From Parabacteroides sp. AD58 (GTDB taxonomy: Bacteria > Bacteroidota > Bacteroidia > Bacteroidales > Tannerellaceae), in NCBI RefSeq assembly GCF_023744375.2, contig NZ_CP146284.1:1798001-1862000 (forward strand): a DNA stretch of 64,000 nucleotides, given 5' to 3'. Under the pieces are notes generated by a model. That model ran no database searches and was not told the origin of the DNA. It worked only from the letters and a program-made list of their open reading frames with translations. Position numbers and translations under genes: made by a program. Of this stretch, positions 17,946 to 27,620 are shown piece after piece. The stretch's first letter is position 1, and each line of letters opens with the position of its first letter.

Positions 17946-19703
17946 TTAAAAATGGTGAATAAATTGTTCTAATTCGCCTTTTTCCCATTTCTTACTCGGA
18001 TCTAAGCGCCTTTTGAGCCGTTGTTTTCGCTTTTCCAGGCTGTCGTCTGTTATTTTTAACAAGGATTTCTGTTCCGTTTTGTCGTATCCCAAACGAATAA
18101 GGCAACAAAGCTGGAGGTCTGTGTCGGTCAACTGAGGAAAAGCTTTTCGTAACCGCTCGGAGAATTGTTGGTGCAAAGCATCCGTGCGGGCAATCAGTTC
18201 CGGCCATTCCTTCTCTTCAATTGTATGGGTTAGTTTGATTCGTGCAAATATATCCGGCGTATTTTCCCGCTGTTTGATGATTTCTTCGTATTGTTTGATT
18301 TCCTCGTCCTTTTGGTTGAGACGGATCAAAATTTGTGATTTCTGATTATTCAGTTTTTCATTCTGTTCAAGCAGATTGGATACTTCTTGTTCTAACGAAG
18401 TCTTTTCCTGTTGTAAATCATCATAATCGGATTGTCGCAACGACAAATTATCCATTTGTTCCTGATAAGAAGCGATGGTTCGTTTGTTTTCTGCTATTTG
18501 AGACCAAATCGCATGCAATTGCTCAAACAGGCGGATCGTTGTCCTTTTCTTATCCATGTAAACAAGCAAAATAATAATGATTGCCACAAGCAATAAAAAA
18601 CTGCCCCAAAATATCAACTTCGACTGTTTCAGCTCCAGTTGCTGTTTCTCCGTGAGGAGTTTCTCATGCTTGTATTTGGCTTCGGCTGCTATAACAGCTT
18701 TCCGATTTTCTACTTTTTGGATAGAATCATTGCATTCCCAAAACAGGTTGTTGTATTCTACGGCTTTTTGGTAGTTTCTCTGTCCTGTATACACATAATA
18801 AAAGCATTGGTAGGCAGAGCGTTTTGTATATAAATTCTTCGTTTGCAAGGCCTTTTCCAAATAGGAAATAGCCAAATCATTCCTATCTGTTAAACGATAC
18901 AAATCACCTAAATTTAGATAGACCTCACCTCCCAGACCAGATAATGGATCGTCTTCCAAACTAATCAGCTGCTGCAAGCAATCGGCGGCTTCCTGATATT
19001 TCTCACAATACTTATAAATGGCGGCTAATTCATTCAACTTGGCTTTAAGAATTGGGATATAAGAGATTTGTTTAGCCATAGAAATCGCTTTTTGGTAAAA
19101 CTCTATCGACCGAGTCCAATCTTTCTGTAGTCCATAAACCCTGCCTAAATAGGAATTAGCATAAGATAAGCTGATACTATCATTGTCTTGTTCAGCAAAA
19201 TACAAAGCCTGCTGATAAGCTTTCAACGCTTCATCAATAAAACGGGAATACGCATAAACATGACCTAATTGTGAAGCCGCCAGATATTGCAGTTTATAAT
19301 CGTCGCTACCTTTGGCAAGATCTAATGCCTTCAGAAAAGAGTTAACAGCATGCTCGTTATCATTCAAATCTCTTTGTACGCGGCCCAACGTATAGAAAGC
19401 CGTAGGCAATTTCGATAAATCATTGGTTTTCTCATAATAGTTGACAGCAAAACGGATTAACGAATCCGACGTATGCGTGCGATATGTTTTATCTATGGCC
19501 TGAGTCATCAGCAAACACCAGCGGGCCCGTTCCTTCTCCGGATATTGCTGCGGATTCGGTATCTCTTTCAAAAGCGTATAGGCGCTATCCGGTTTATAAG
19601 TCTGGATAAATTCTTCGGCTTTATCCAACACTTCGAAAGTCCTACCGGCATGACGGCAAGCAGCCAACAAAACAAGCAGCAAAAGAATCAAGTAATTTTT
19701 CAT
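17946..19703 (-). CDS. Membrane-tethered TPR regulator
   Basis: Protein of 585 residues. It has a lipobox-like N-terminus (LLAAC, Cys16), then tetratricopeptide repeats from about 30 to 330 (for example AVNSFLKALDLAKGSDDY and SIEFYQKAISMAKQ). One membrane helix (LIFWGSFLLLVAIIIILLVY, about 363-385) is followed by a glutamine-rich coiled coil (about 395-480) and a C-terminal domain with LTDTDLQLCCLIRLGYDKTE and SLEKRKQRLKRRL that resembles a helix-turn-helix. Bacteroidetes proteins of this build are thought to sense outside the cytoplasm and act on nearby genes. It lies just upstream of the propeller run and is a plausible regulator of it. A second copy has been reduced to the fragment at 19733-19945. 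Confidence 0.75.
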   Translation of the reverse strand: MKNYLILLLLVLLAACRHAGRTFEVLDKAEEFIQTYKPDSAYTLLKEIPNPQQYPEKERARWCLLMTQAIDKTYRTHTSDSLIRFAVNYYEKTNDLSKLPTAFYTLGRVQRDLNDNEHAVNSFLKALDLAKGSDDYKLQYLAASQLGHVYAYSRFIDEALKAYQQALYFAEQDNDSISLSYANSYLGRVYGLQKDWTRSIEFYQKAISMAKQISYIPILKAKLNELAAIYKYCEKYQEAADCLQQLISLEDDPLSGLGGEVYLNLGDLYRLTDRNDLAISYLEKALQTKNLYTKRSAYQCFYYVYTGQRNYQKAVEYNNLFWECNDSIQKVENRKAVIAAEAKYKHEKLLTEKQQLELKQSKLIFWGSFLLLVAIIIILLVYMDKKRTTIRLFEQLHAIWSQIAENKRTIASYQEQMDNLSLRQSDYDDLQQEKTSLEQEVSNLLEQNEKLNNQKSQILIRLNQKDEEIKQYEEIIKQRENTPDIFARIKLTHTIEEKEWPELIARTDALHQQFSERLRKAFPQLTDTDLQLCCLIRLGYDKTEQKSLLKITDDSLEKRKQRLKRRLDPSKKWEKGELEQFIHHF

Positions 19704-19732
19704 GAATATAACAATACTAACTGATTTCGTTA

Positions 19733-19945
19733 CTCAAAAGTAGAAAAATAATTGATTCCTTGTATGGACAGCCTGTTTGTGTGCCAAATGAATGATAAAT
19801 AGGAAGTTAATCGATAAAACGCCCAATTTTTACCGGACAGCTATTCTTAAAAAGAGTGAATAAATCATTCCAATTTGCCTGTTAAGCCGTTGTTTTCTCT
19901 TTTTCAGGCTGTCGCCTGTTGTTTTTAACAAGGACTTCTGTCCGG
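19733..19945 (-). pseudogene. Remnant of a second TPR regulator gene
   Basis: This segment matches 17831-18080, that is, the last codons of the TPR gene plus its downstream spacer. The remnant keeps the bases for LLK..DSL.KRKQRL but carries a deletion of about 27 bases and a changed frame before its stop. The arrangement implies a former tandem duplication of gene plus spacer, with most of the upstream copy lost. The spacer now serves as the leader of the surviving TPR gene. Confidence 0.7.
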
Positions 19946-21061
19946 TAAAAGATAACGGGTAAAACCCTCCTCAACTTCCTTATTCGGGAAACCTAATGAA
20001 TACACACCGAATTCCTTGTCGTATCCCTTTATCGTGAGATAGCCACTCTGATATAAAACAGGAACCGGATTCGTAGTCATCGAATCTATTCCTCCCAAAC
20101 AATCAGCACTAGCCAATTCTTCAGTCAGACGATGCAAATTATATTTACTACGTTTCAACAATTCTACCAGAAAAGTCGGCGTACCGGTTTCGAACCAATA
20201 GCTGCCAAATCTCATTTTAGCAAACGTATTCAATAAACTGAATGGATTGTAAATATCATCGCTATTCCCGGCAAAATGATAACCATCGTAAAGTTTCTTC
20301 AACGTAGATTTCGCTTCTTCCGGTGTCATTCCGTTATTTTCTCCCAACGCTATAATATCTTCCTGAAAATTCTGGTAGAGTTCATCCTCCGTTATTCCAC
20401 AAAGATTCGTAAAACGGTCATCAATAGATATATCCATCAGATTATTCAAGTCGCTGAAGACACTCACCTTACTGAATTTCGTCACTCCGGTAAGCAAAGC
20501 AAACTTGATATATTGGTCACAACTTTTCAATGTCCCATAAAAAGCTTTCAACGTGCTCCGATAATCGGTCAGCAAGGCCTCATCGCCTAACGCCTGAAGC
20601 ATTGGTTTGTCATATTCATCAATCAGAATTACAACATTATGCCCCGTCTTTTCTGACGCACGCTGTATGATTCCCTGAAAACGCAATGATAAACTGGTTT
20701 CACTGTCTCTTTTCCCATAGATTTCTTCCCATCTGCACAAAACATTATGAAGAACACCATCGAGTTTGTCCGGACTGTCATATTTCTCGTTGTTTAAATC
20801 AAGATGTAAAACGGGATATACGGTCCAATCCTTCTCCAATGTTTCCATGGCCAAACCATGGAAAAGTTCTTTCTTACCTTGAAAATAAGCTTCTAAGGTA
20901 GAGATAAGGAGACTCTTTCCGAATCGTCGCGGACGGCTCAGAAAATAATATTTGCCACTATACACAAGCCGATGAATCAATGCCGTCTTATCTACATAGC
21001 AATAATTCCCCTTGCGTATTTCTTCAAAATTCTGTATGCCTACCGGATAGATTCTATTCAT
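19925..21061 (-). CDS. AAA-ATPase-like protein, C-terminally truncated
   Basis: Protein of 378 residues of the AAA-ATPase-like/PD-(D/E)XK family (PF09820 type), very common in Bacteroidetes and usually about 520 residues long. The nucleotide-binding loop FLSRPRRFGKSLLIST and Walker B VILIDEYDKPM are intact. The C-terminal nuclease domain is missing: the protein stops shortly after NKEVEEGFTRYLLP, and the last residues (DRSPC) are read from the TPR-gene remnant in another frame. It is therefore a fusion scar and probably non-functional, or an ATPase without its nuclease. The family's role is unknown. Confidence 0.8.
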   Translation of the reverse strand: MNRIYPVGIQNFEEIRKGNYCYVDKTALIHRLVYSGKYYFLSRPRRFGKSLLISTLEAYFQGKKELFHGLAMETLEKDWTVYPVLHLDLNNEKYDSPDKLDGVLHNVLCRWEEIYGKRDSETSLSLRFQGIIQRASEKTGHNVVILIDEYDKPMLQALGDEALLTDYRSTLKAFYGTLKSCDQYIKFALLTGVTKFSKVSVFSDLNNLMDISIDDRFTNLCGITEDELYQNFQEDIIALGENNGMTPEEAKSTLKKLYDGYHFAGNSDDIYNPFSLLNTFAKMRFGSYWFETGTPTFLVELLKRSKYNLHRLTEELASADCLGGIDSMTTNPVPVLYQSGYLTIKGYDKEFGVYSLGFPNKEVEEGFTRYLLPDRSPC

Positions 21062-21183
21062 AATATTCCCATTTTATCTATTGCAGTTCCATCTTGCACA
21101 TGGCTTTTACAAACATACTGATTTTTTGTTTCTTGTCCAAAATTATATATCCGAATAGGAATTATTACGAAGGTAAGTTCTAC

Positions 21184-21217
21184 AAAAAAAGGTGAGCCAA
21201 CACGTTGACTCACCTTT
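21184..21217 (-). terminator. Rho-independent terminator of nnr
   Basis: On the minus strand, AAAGGTGAG pairs with CTCACCTTT and is followed by a run of seven T. It lies about 33 bases after the nnr stop. Confidence 0.8.
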
Positions 21218-21249
21218 CCCTTTATCGTTCATGCTGATTTTCCTGCCTG

Positions 21250-22761
21250 TCAAATAACCTGCTTAAAGGCTTTTCCGAGTGAATCGATCAGATCACCGGA
21301 AATCATGCCCCGCTCACTCCATTGGGCCGCAGCCAAATCTCCGGCTGTTCCATGCAAGAATACACCGGCAACTGCTGCCGTTTCCGGTTCATATCCCTGA
21401 GCCAACAAGCCTAAGATGATGCCGGTCAAGACATCACCGCTGCCGGCAGTTGCCATTCCCGGATTACCGCAGACACTGTAATATACATTTCCTTCGGATG
21501 TACAAATAGCCGTGTAAGCATCTTTCAAGACAACACACAACCGGTGCTCTTTGGCAAACTCACGAGCTTTCTGCAACCGCTCGTAAGCAGAATTACTGGC
21601 TCCGGCCAGACGGTCAAACTCTTTCGGATGCGGAGTCAGGATACTGCGTGTCGGTATCTTATTCAAGATATCCCGGTTCGCTGCAATCAAATTCAACGCA
21701 TCGGCATCCAGCACAACCGGTTTGATGACAGCCGACATCAGTTCGTCTAAAGCCACTGCCGTTTCAATCTGCTGACCTAAACCCGGTCCAACTCCCAACG
21801 TCGTATAAGGCGTAATGTCCGGAGCCGCCGTAAAGAAATCTGTATGCGGGTCCAGATCGACCATTGCTTCCGGCACCGCCGTCTGCATCATCAACTCTCC
21901 ACATTTCGGCAGATGAACAGTCAGCATCCCGACACCACTACGCAGACAAGCCCGGGCAGACAACTGGGCTGCACCCAATTTACCACGGCTGCCGGCCACC
22001 AGCAAAGCATGACCGTATGTTCCTTTATGCGTAAACCGCTTGCGAGGTTGGAATACACAGGCGATATCTTCTTCCGTTACCATGTAATAGTTCGTCGGCG
22101 TATCGGCCACAGCCTGCGGGTGCATATTGATGCTCAACACCTTCCATTCTCCCACATATACTTCGTTTTCCGGCATTAAAAACGACAATTTCGGGAAATT
22201 GAATGTAAATGTCTTTTTAGCACGGATAATACATTCCTTGTCGTTCTCCCGATTATCCTCGCCGAACAAGCCGGATGGAATATCAACGGAAACAATCTCG
22301 GCCGGTGTGCTGTTGATATATTTCACCAGTCCGGCAAAACCGCCTGTCAACGGACGATTCAGACCTGAACCGAACAGACCGTCGATCACCACATCCCGAG
22401 ATGACAGATAAGGCGGAATGAAATTATCCCGTATCTCAGTAAATTCTACTTGGTCAATATTCAACAAACGGCGTTTATTCTCTGCACACTCGGGGCTCAG
22501 ATATCCCGTCGGATTGAACAGATATACAACGACTTTATACGATTCATCGAGCAACTGACGGGCAATGCCCAAAGCATCAGCCCCGTTATTTCCCTGACCG
22601 GCAAAAACGACAATCCGGTGCATCTTCGAGTAATGGTTTCTAAACTCATTCACAAAAGCTGTAACCGCCTCTTCCACCAGATCTATCGGGGCAATCGGCA
22701 TATTCAGAATCGTGTATTTATCAATATCTTTAACTTTTTCTGTTGCAAATATTTTTATCAT
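21250..22761 (-). CDS. nnr: Bifunctional NAD(P)H-hydrate epimerase/dehydratase
   Basis: Metabolite-repair enzyme of 503 residues that restores hydrated NADH and NADPH. The N-terminal YjeF_N epimerase domain (about 1-215) carries VFAGQGNNGADALGIARQL; most homologues read GGD where this has GAD. The C-terminal ADP-dependent dehydratase domain (about 230-500) has GVGPGLGQ, LDADALNLIA, LTPHPKEFDRL and the catalytic loop GMATAGSGDVLTGI. The length is normal for the fused form. It stands alone, with its own terminator downstream. Confidence 0.93.
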   Translation of the reverse strand: MIKIFATEKVKDIDKYTILNMPIAPIDLVEEAVTAFVNEFRNHYSKMHRIVVFAGQGNNGADALGIARQLLDESYKVVVYLFNPTGYLSPECAENKRRLLNIDQVEFTEIRDNFIPPYLSSRDVVIDGLFGSGLNRPLTGGFAGLVKYINSTPAEIVSVDIPSGLFGEDNRENDKECIIRAKKTFTFNFPKLSFLMPENEVYVGEWKVLSINMHPQAVADTPTNYYMVTEEDIACVFQPRKRFTHKGTYGHALLVAGSRGKLGAAQLSARACLRSGVGMLTVHLPKCGELMMQTAVPEAMVDLDPHTDFFTAAPDITPYTTLGVGPGLGQQIETAVALDELMSAVIKPVVLDADALNLIAANRDILNKIPTRSILTPHPKEFDRLAGASNSAYERLQKAREFAKEHRLCVVLKDAYTAICTSEGNVYYSVCGNPGMATAGSGDVLTGIILGLLAQGYEPETAAVAGVFLHGTAGDLAAAQWSERGMISGDLIDSLGKAFKQVI

Positions 22762-23530
22762 AGCTTTCCTGTATTCTTCGTCTTTAATTTATTTCCGACA
22801 AATGTAAGGATTTGTTTTCATATTTTCTTTGTTTAATCCAACATTTACACATCGTTCTGGGTTTCAAAAAAGGATATGCAAATATAAACTTCACAACTAA
22901 TCCTTAGTACAATAAGAGCAATTATACACCAGTAATACACGATTTTCACAGTTTTTTCCCAAATCTCCATCATAACATCTCATTCTACAAATGCTTTACT
23001 ATAACTTCTCACTTCAAAAAAAGTGTAAATAAAAATTATGCACACATAAATGCGCACAAACCGCACTCATCATAACCCTAGTAGCCAATCCATTACAAAT
23101 AAAATTGCACACAAACTGCGCACAAAACGGCACAACTATTATATATAAGAAAGATATAAAAGTAAGAAAGAAAATATATGCGGCCATTTTTTTAATTAAA
23201 ATACAAGCACACGAATAACCTTCATCTTCAATGCTCAAGTATTTTGTAATGAATTCCCTCGAATATCCTTTTTGATTCTCGTTGGTTTTCCTCCGGAGCA
23301 ATAAAAATACCGTTCACAGAATAAACGACTTTATCTGTGATTAACCGACCCTAACCGACTTTATCTGTCAGTCGCCCCCAACCAGTCAACTATCTTTGCC
23401 TGCGGGTTTTCGGAAGAGAATTATATTTATTAATAACTTATTAGACTGATTCATGGAAAATTGTTGCCAATATCATCAAACCAGTACGCTACTTCTTCAA
23501 GAGAAAGGGACAAGGTGGGGAATAAAGAGA
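22762..23530. other. Intergenic region of about 770 bases without a clear gene
   Basis: AT-rich and without a convincing gene. A weak minus-strand frame at 23014-23301 starts with TTG and shows no family features. Two direct-repeat pairs are visible: TGCACAC plus TGCGCACAAA near 23040-23060 and again near 23107-23125, and CGACTTTATCTGT near 23328 and 23356. TATCTTTGC at 23391-23399 looks like a plus-strand -7 element but leads to no recognisable gene. It may be a remnant of inserted DNA. Confidence 0.4.
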
Positions 23531-23532
23531 AA

Positions 23533-23561
23533 AGCCTCTGAATCGGGAGACTCCAGAGGCT
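23533..23561 (-). terminator. Terminator of the esterase gene
   Basis: GCCTCTGGAGTC pairs across a short loop with GATTCAGAGGC on the minus strand and is followed by TTTTCTCTTT. It lies directly after the esterase stop codon. Confidence 0.75.
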
Positions 23562-23569
23562 CAACAAGG

Positions 23570-24436
23570 TTATTTCAGAAAGACCGACGAAACATAATGC
23601 AGGACATCCGGAAATACGGAACGCCAGTACTGCCAGTCGTGTTTACCGTTGCCCATTCTGAACTCATGGGGAATTCCCAACTTTTTCAGTTCCACATGCA
23701 GCAATGCGTTATTGGGCGAAAGAGCATCATCGTCGCCACAGGCAATAAACCAGGCAACTGCCGTCTTCTGATTATCCGGCAACTGCTTGAACAAGTCGTA
23801 TACATTGTATGGCTTATACCAAGCAATCAGCTCGTTCTCTTTGATATCCGGATAACGCTGTGCCAGATAAGCCTTATCATATTCCCGGACAGACGCACTT
23901 AGCGGACAGGAAACAGCAAACAGCTCCGGATGATGCAGGGCATAGAAAAACGCAGCACCGCCGCCCATCGAAGCACCGGCAATGGCCCGGCTGCCTTTTT
24001 CGGTACGGCACCGGTAGGTCTTCTCGATGTAGGGAATAAATTCCTCGAAGAAATAATCCTCAAATCGAAAGCTGTTGTCCGGATCATTAAAATAGCTTAT
24101 CCGTCGTGTTCCAAAATTCGCATCGGGTGTAACCACAATCATTGGAGCCACCTTTCCACTTTCAATGGCCTGGTCCATAAACGATTTCAACATACCATAA
24201 TTCACCCATCCCTGCTGATTGGGCAGAGTTCCCTTAGGACCTGCCGGATGAAGCAGATACAAAACCGGATAACTCCTCTCGGAAGTATCATAACCCGGCG
24301 GCAAATAAATCGCATATTTCCGGTCCTCATTCAGGATCTCACTTTTCAGGGTTCGGCAATCAAAGACCTTTCCCCCGGTTTGTGCCTGCACGGCTCCGCA
24401 CAGCAACAAAAGCACAAATGCAATCAAATTTCTCAT
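23570..24436 (-). CDS. Secreted esterase of the carbohydrate-esterase 1 / EsteraseD type
   Basis: Alpha/beta-hydrolase of 288 residues with a signal peptide (MRNLIAFVLLLLCGAVQAQ). The nucleophile motif is GASMGG, with a likely acid in GDDDALSPNN and histidine in NGKHDWQYW. Family members remove acyl or feruloyl groups from plant and other glycans. An in-frame ATG seven codons upstream (24457) is possible; I prefer 24436 because the same AAAATACAAG motif precedes this ATG and the likely start of the glycosidase gene upstream. It follows that gene by about 105 bases and probably acts on the same glycan. Confidence 0.82.
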   Translation of the reverse strand: MRNLIAFVLLLLCGAVQAQTGGKVFDCRTLKSEILNEDRKYAIYLPPGYDTSERSYPVLYLLHPAGPKGTLPNQQGWVNYGMLKSFMDQAIESGKVAPMIVVTPDANFGTRRISYFNDPDNSFRFEDYFFEEFIPYIEKTYRCRTEKGSRAIAGASMGGGAAFFYALHHPELFAVSCPLSASVREYDKAYLAQRYPDIKENELIAWYKPYNVYDLFKQLPDNQKTAVAWFIACGDDDALSPNNALLHVELKKLGIPHEFRMGNGKHDWQYWRSVFPDVLHYVSSVFLK

Positions 24437-24541
24437 ACTCGCTTGTATTTTGTTCATGAAACATCGCATTTGTAAAAATACAATTCCCTGTTTAATGAGC
24501 CAAGCGTCCGTTAGGATAAATGTAATTTTCACCAATAAAAC

Positions 24542-27364
24542 TCAATACATCCGGACCGGACCTTGTAATCCAATCTCTTCCATCGACGAAGCATAGCGCC
24601 GGGTGATGGTCGTCGCATAATTGCCTAAAGGTGTAACGAGTTTTATTTGTAACTGATTTTCTCCCGGTTTAAGTTTGTGCTGGATATCGAATACGGCTTC
24701 GCCATACCAATGGGTACCAATCTTTTCGCCATTGAGATAGACCTCGACAACGCCCCGAGCCTTTCCGGTATTGATAACGCGAAAAGCATTCGGATCATCT
24801 ACCTGGAATGTCGTTGTATAGCTTAATGTCCCGGCAAAATGCTTCATCCAGACAAAGGGCAGTGTATTGAAATCGACCAGACTGTCTATTTCAAAGGTCT
24901 GAGTTGAACCGTCCACATGGTTTGCCTGTACATTCCATACCTTACCGATCAACCGGACGCTGTCTGGCTCCAGAGGAAGAGTCTGATAAGGTTCACCCGT
25001 TTTCAGCTTGTCAAAGACGATGAACTTAGATTCAGCCGGTCCAAACCGTAACGCCATAGAGGTTCCGTCCTGATCAAGAAGATATCTTTTTCCGGTTTCA
25101 GCATCCCAAAGCCAGGCCTGTTTACCCCGAACGGCATCGGTAAAGCTTAAATTGACCTGATAACTACACTGACGGTTAAAGTTGGTAATGAAGAAAATAT
25201 CCTTATCACCAGATTTGTAATAATTATAGAACACCCATTTGACCGGTTTATCTACTTTTACATACGGTTTCAGATCCAATTCTTTCTGTACATGGGCAAA
25301 CCATTCCGTCTGCGGCAAGGTGGGAGCCGGAATATTGACAATCCGATCCGGATAGGCTTCGAACAAGTTATCGAAAACAGATTTGACAATAAGCGACTTT
25401 TCCTGATAATCAGCAAAACCAATGCTCTGATGCGGTCTTTTTCCGATGCAAATAACCTTACCGCCTTTTTTCACAAACCGATCAATGGTAACAGCCGTTT
25501 TAGGATCCATACTTTCCACATCCAGTAAGATCAGCGTCTGATAAGTTCTGGTACCAAACGACAGTTTTCCCTTCGCTATCCGCGCATGCTGTAAAATATG
25601 TTCACTCACATAATCACACCCATTTCCATTCTGATGCAGATTTTGCCACAAATCATGTGCATAAGCCGGGAAGATATTTTCCGGGAACGGATCCCGCTGC
25701 TGGCCTAAAACAGACCACATATCTTCCAGAGGCGGAAGAATGGCTATATCCGATTGCGGAATACTGTTTTGCAGTATAGCACTGACACGAGCCTTGTAAT
25801 CCATCCAATAATGATAATATGGCCATAGGGTATTATGTTCATTGAAATAATCACCGTATTGCACCCAACCCGGGAAACCGGCTTCGCGGGGACTATAATT
25901 AAATCCATGCAGAATAGAATGATTGACACCGGAGATGTTACTCATATCGCCCGTTATCTTAATGTCTTCCAAGGTCGACTGATAGATATTCCCCGTATTG
26001 GTCAGCTCTTCACAACTGACTCTCCCGTTACCGGCAAGCAATGAGCCTGAAGCCGTAAATTTATTATTACATGAGAAACCATGTCCTTCGCCAATGACTT
26101 TATTCTCGGTCAGCTTAAATCCGACATCCTGCCATAGCCATGATTCACATTCAGGAATATCAATATACATACTTGATTCCAGCGGATGCAAGGCCCGGCC
26201 ATAAGCCTGTACACGCGACTGTACGCCATTTTCCCGGCACCATTCATTTAATGTATTGATGAAGTTCTCCTGAAACAGATATATCTGAAACCGCTCGAAG
26301 TCATTTCGAACCCGGTACTCAATATTCTTCTTCACCTCATCCGAGAACGTACTGCCATAATTTTCGGGTAACGGATTTCCCATATGCCCGATCTTCTTGA
26401 TGACATAAGGCAAATAAGGATATAAAGAATAGCCAAAATATTTTTCCCATTTTTCCAACATACCGTCACACCAGTTGGCTCCTTCCAGTTCAAAGCTATC
26501 AACAAAGGTAGCCCGGATCTTCCCTTTCAGGCTCGGATCATTAAAATGGACTTTGTCTGATAACCGGGATAAATAAGCCAGTACGGCATCTTTATTAAAA
26601 TGGTTCAACACCGGACCACTGGCACCCGGAGCTCCATTAATTACGTTCATATAACCGGTCATCTTCACAAAGAAATAAATGACATATTCGCCAGCCGGCA
26701 CTTGAATAGTTATCTGATCTTGATTAACTAAAGAATCAAAAGATGTTCCTTCGGTAAATTGATCCACCCGGGCAGGCATCAGCCGAATATATACCAATTC
26801 TTTCAGCGGATGTTCATTCTTGGAAGCAATCGGAGGATTCACACGCGCCAGCAGTTCATCTTTCCGAATGGAAAAGTCCGTTCCCTTTTTACCACCATCT
26901 ACCTTGACGGTCTCAATCGTAAGCATTTGCAGCTGCTGGTTACGAGGTAAAAACTCTCCGCCAAACGGCCAGCCGGAGCCACCGATCATATCACAAATCA
27001 TCCCCCGCTCCTGGCAGGCATCGGCTGTAAAAGAAACCATATCCACCCATTCGTCAGACAAGTAAGGTTTGCTCCGATAATTCAGGCTATCAGCTCCATC
27101 CGGAAATCGGATCGAATTGATTTCAACACCACCAATACCAATTTCTTTCATCAAATCCAATTCCCGGGCAATCTCGTCTTTATCGATCTTCAACCCGTTC
27201 CACCACCATCTCACAAAAGGCCTGTACTGAGCACCCGGATTCTTAAAAGTCTCATACAAATCCCCTTTAGGTTTAGAGAATGAAGATTTAGTGGGTAAAT
27301 TTTCTCCACTGGAATAAAAAACGGAACCTATTAACAACAACGCAGCCAATAATAATCTTTTCAT
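24542..27364 (-). CDS. GH106-like glycoside hydrolase (putative alpha-L-rhamnosidase)
   Basis: Secreted enzyme of 940 residues (signal MKRLLLAALLLIGSVFYSSG). The N-terminal signature PFVRWWWNG followed by MKEIGIGGVEINS, then DMIGGSGWPFGGEFLP, is typical of the GH106-type glycosyl hydrolases abundant in Bacteroidetes. The C-terminal galactose-binding-like domain contains VYLNGEKIGTHWYGE. An ATG five codons upstream (27379) is an alternative start. Together with the esterase downstream it forms a minus-strand pair facing the GH92/DUF4038 genes. Rhamnosidase specificity is a family inference only. Confidence 0.8.
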   Translation of the reverse strand: MKRLLLAALLLIGSVFYSSGENLPTKSSFSKPKGDLYETFKNPGAQYRPFVRWWWNGLKIDKDEIARELDLMKEIGIGGVEINSIRFPDGADSLNYRSKPYLSDEWVDMVSFTADACQERGMICDMIGGSGWPFGGEFLPRNQQLQMLTIETVKVDGGKKGTDFSIRKDELLARVNPPIASKNEHPLKELVYIRLMPARVDQFTEGTSFDSLVNQDQITIQVPAGEYVIYFFVKMTGYMNVINGAPGASGPVLNHFNKDAVLAYLSRLSDKVHFNDPSLKGKIRATFVDSFELEGANWCDGMLEKWEKYFGYSLYPYLPYVIKKIGHMGNPLPENYGSTFSDEVKKNIEYRVRNDFERFQIYLFQENFINTLNEWCRENGVQSRVQAYGRALHPLESSMYIDIPECESWLWQDVGFKLTENKVIGEGHGFSCNNKFTASGSLLAGNGRVSCEELTNTGNIYQSTLEDIKITGDMSNISGVNHSILHGFNYSPREAGFPGWVQYGDYFNEHNTLWPYYHYWMDYKARVSAILQNSIPQSDIAILPPLEDMWSVLGQQRDPFPENIFPAYAHDLWQNLHQNGNGCDYVSEHILQHARIAKGKLSFGTRTYQTLILLDVESMDPKTAVTIDRFVKKGGKVICIGKRPHQSIGFADYQEKSLIVKSVFDNLFEAYPDRIVNIPAPTLPQTEWFAHVQKELDLKPYVKVDKPVKWVFYNYYKSGDKDIFFITNFNRQCSYQVNLSFTDAVRGKQAWLWDAETGKRYLLDQDGTSMALRFGPAESKFIVFDKLKTGEPYQTLPLEPDSVRLIGKVWNVQANHVDGSTQTFEIDSLVDFNTLPFVWMKHFAGTLSYTTTFQVDDPNAFRVINTGKARGVVEVYLNGEKIGTHWYGEAVFDIQHKLKPGENQLQIKLVTPLGNYATTITRRYASSMEEIGLQGPVRMY

Positions 27365-27560
27365 ATCTTGTATTTTCATTCAAACCAATAGTTCAGTAAA
27401 ATTACAGAAATCTTTTCATTCCAGATTTGCCAAATCTGATTCAATAATTATCAAAAATGATTTTTTGAGGTTGTTTTTAATCCCACTCTTTTTAGAGAAT
27501 CAGAAAGGGAGATGTCTGCGAACAAATATTTCATTATAATCAAAATGGTTATTTATAATT

Positions 27561-27592
27561 ATTGTACGATATACCGCATGCATATAACTTTG
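27561..27592 (+). promoter_or_regulatory. Promoter of the acetyltransferase/DoxX/GH92 group
   Basis: ATTG at 27561-27564 and TAACTTTG at 27585-27592 are 20 bases apart, a good fit to the Bacteroidetes consensus. The acetyltransferase gene starts 28 bases downstream. Confidence 0.6.
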
Positions 27593-27620
27593 CAATAGCA
27601 ATTTAAAATAAAAGTAATTC

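Noticed and set aside
23014..23301. Minus-strand frame of 95 codons between nnr and the esterase
   Set aside because: Starts with TTG, is dominated by hydrophobic and Cys codons of AT-rich DNA, and contains one of the direct repeats.
23453..23902. Plus-strand frame of 149 codons after the TATCTTTGC element
   Set aside because: Most of it is antisense to the esterase and runs through its terminator; no protein features.
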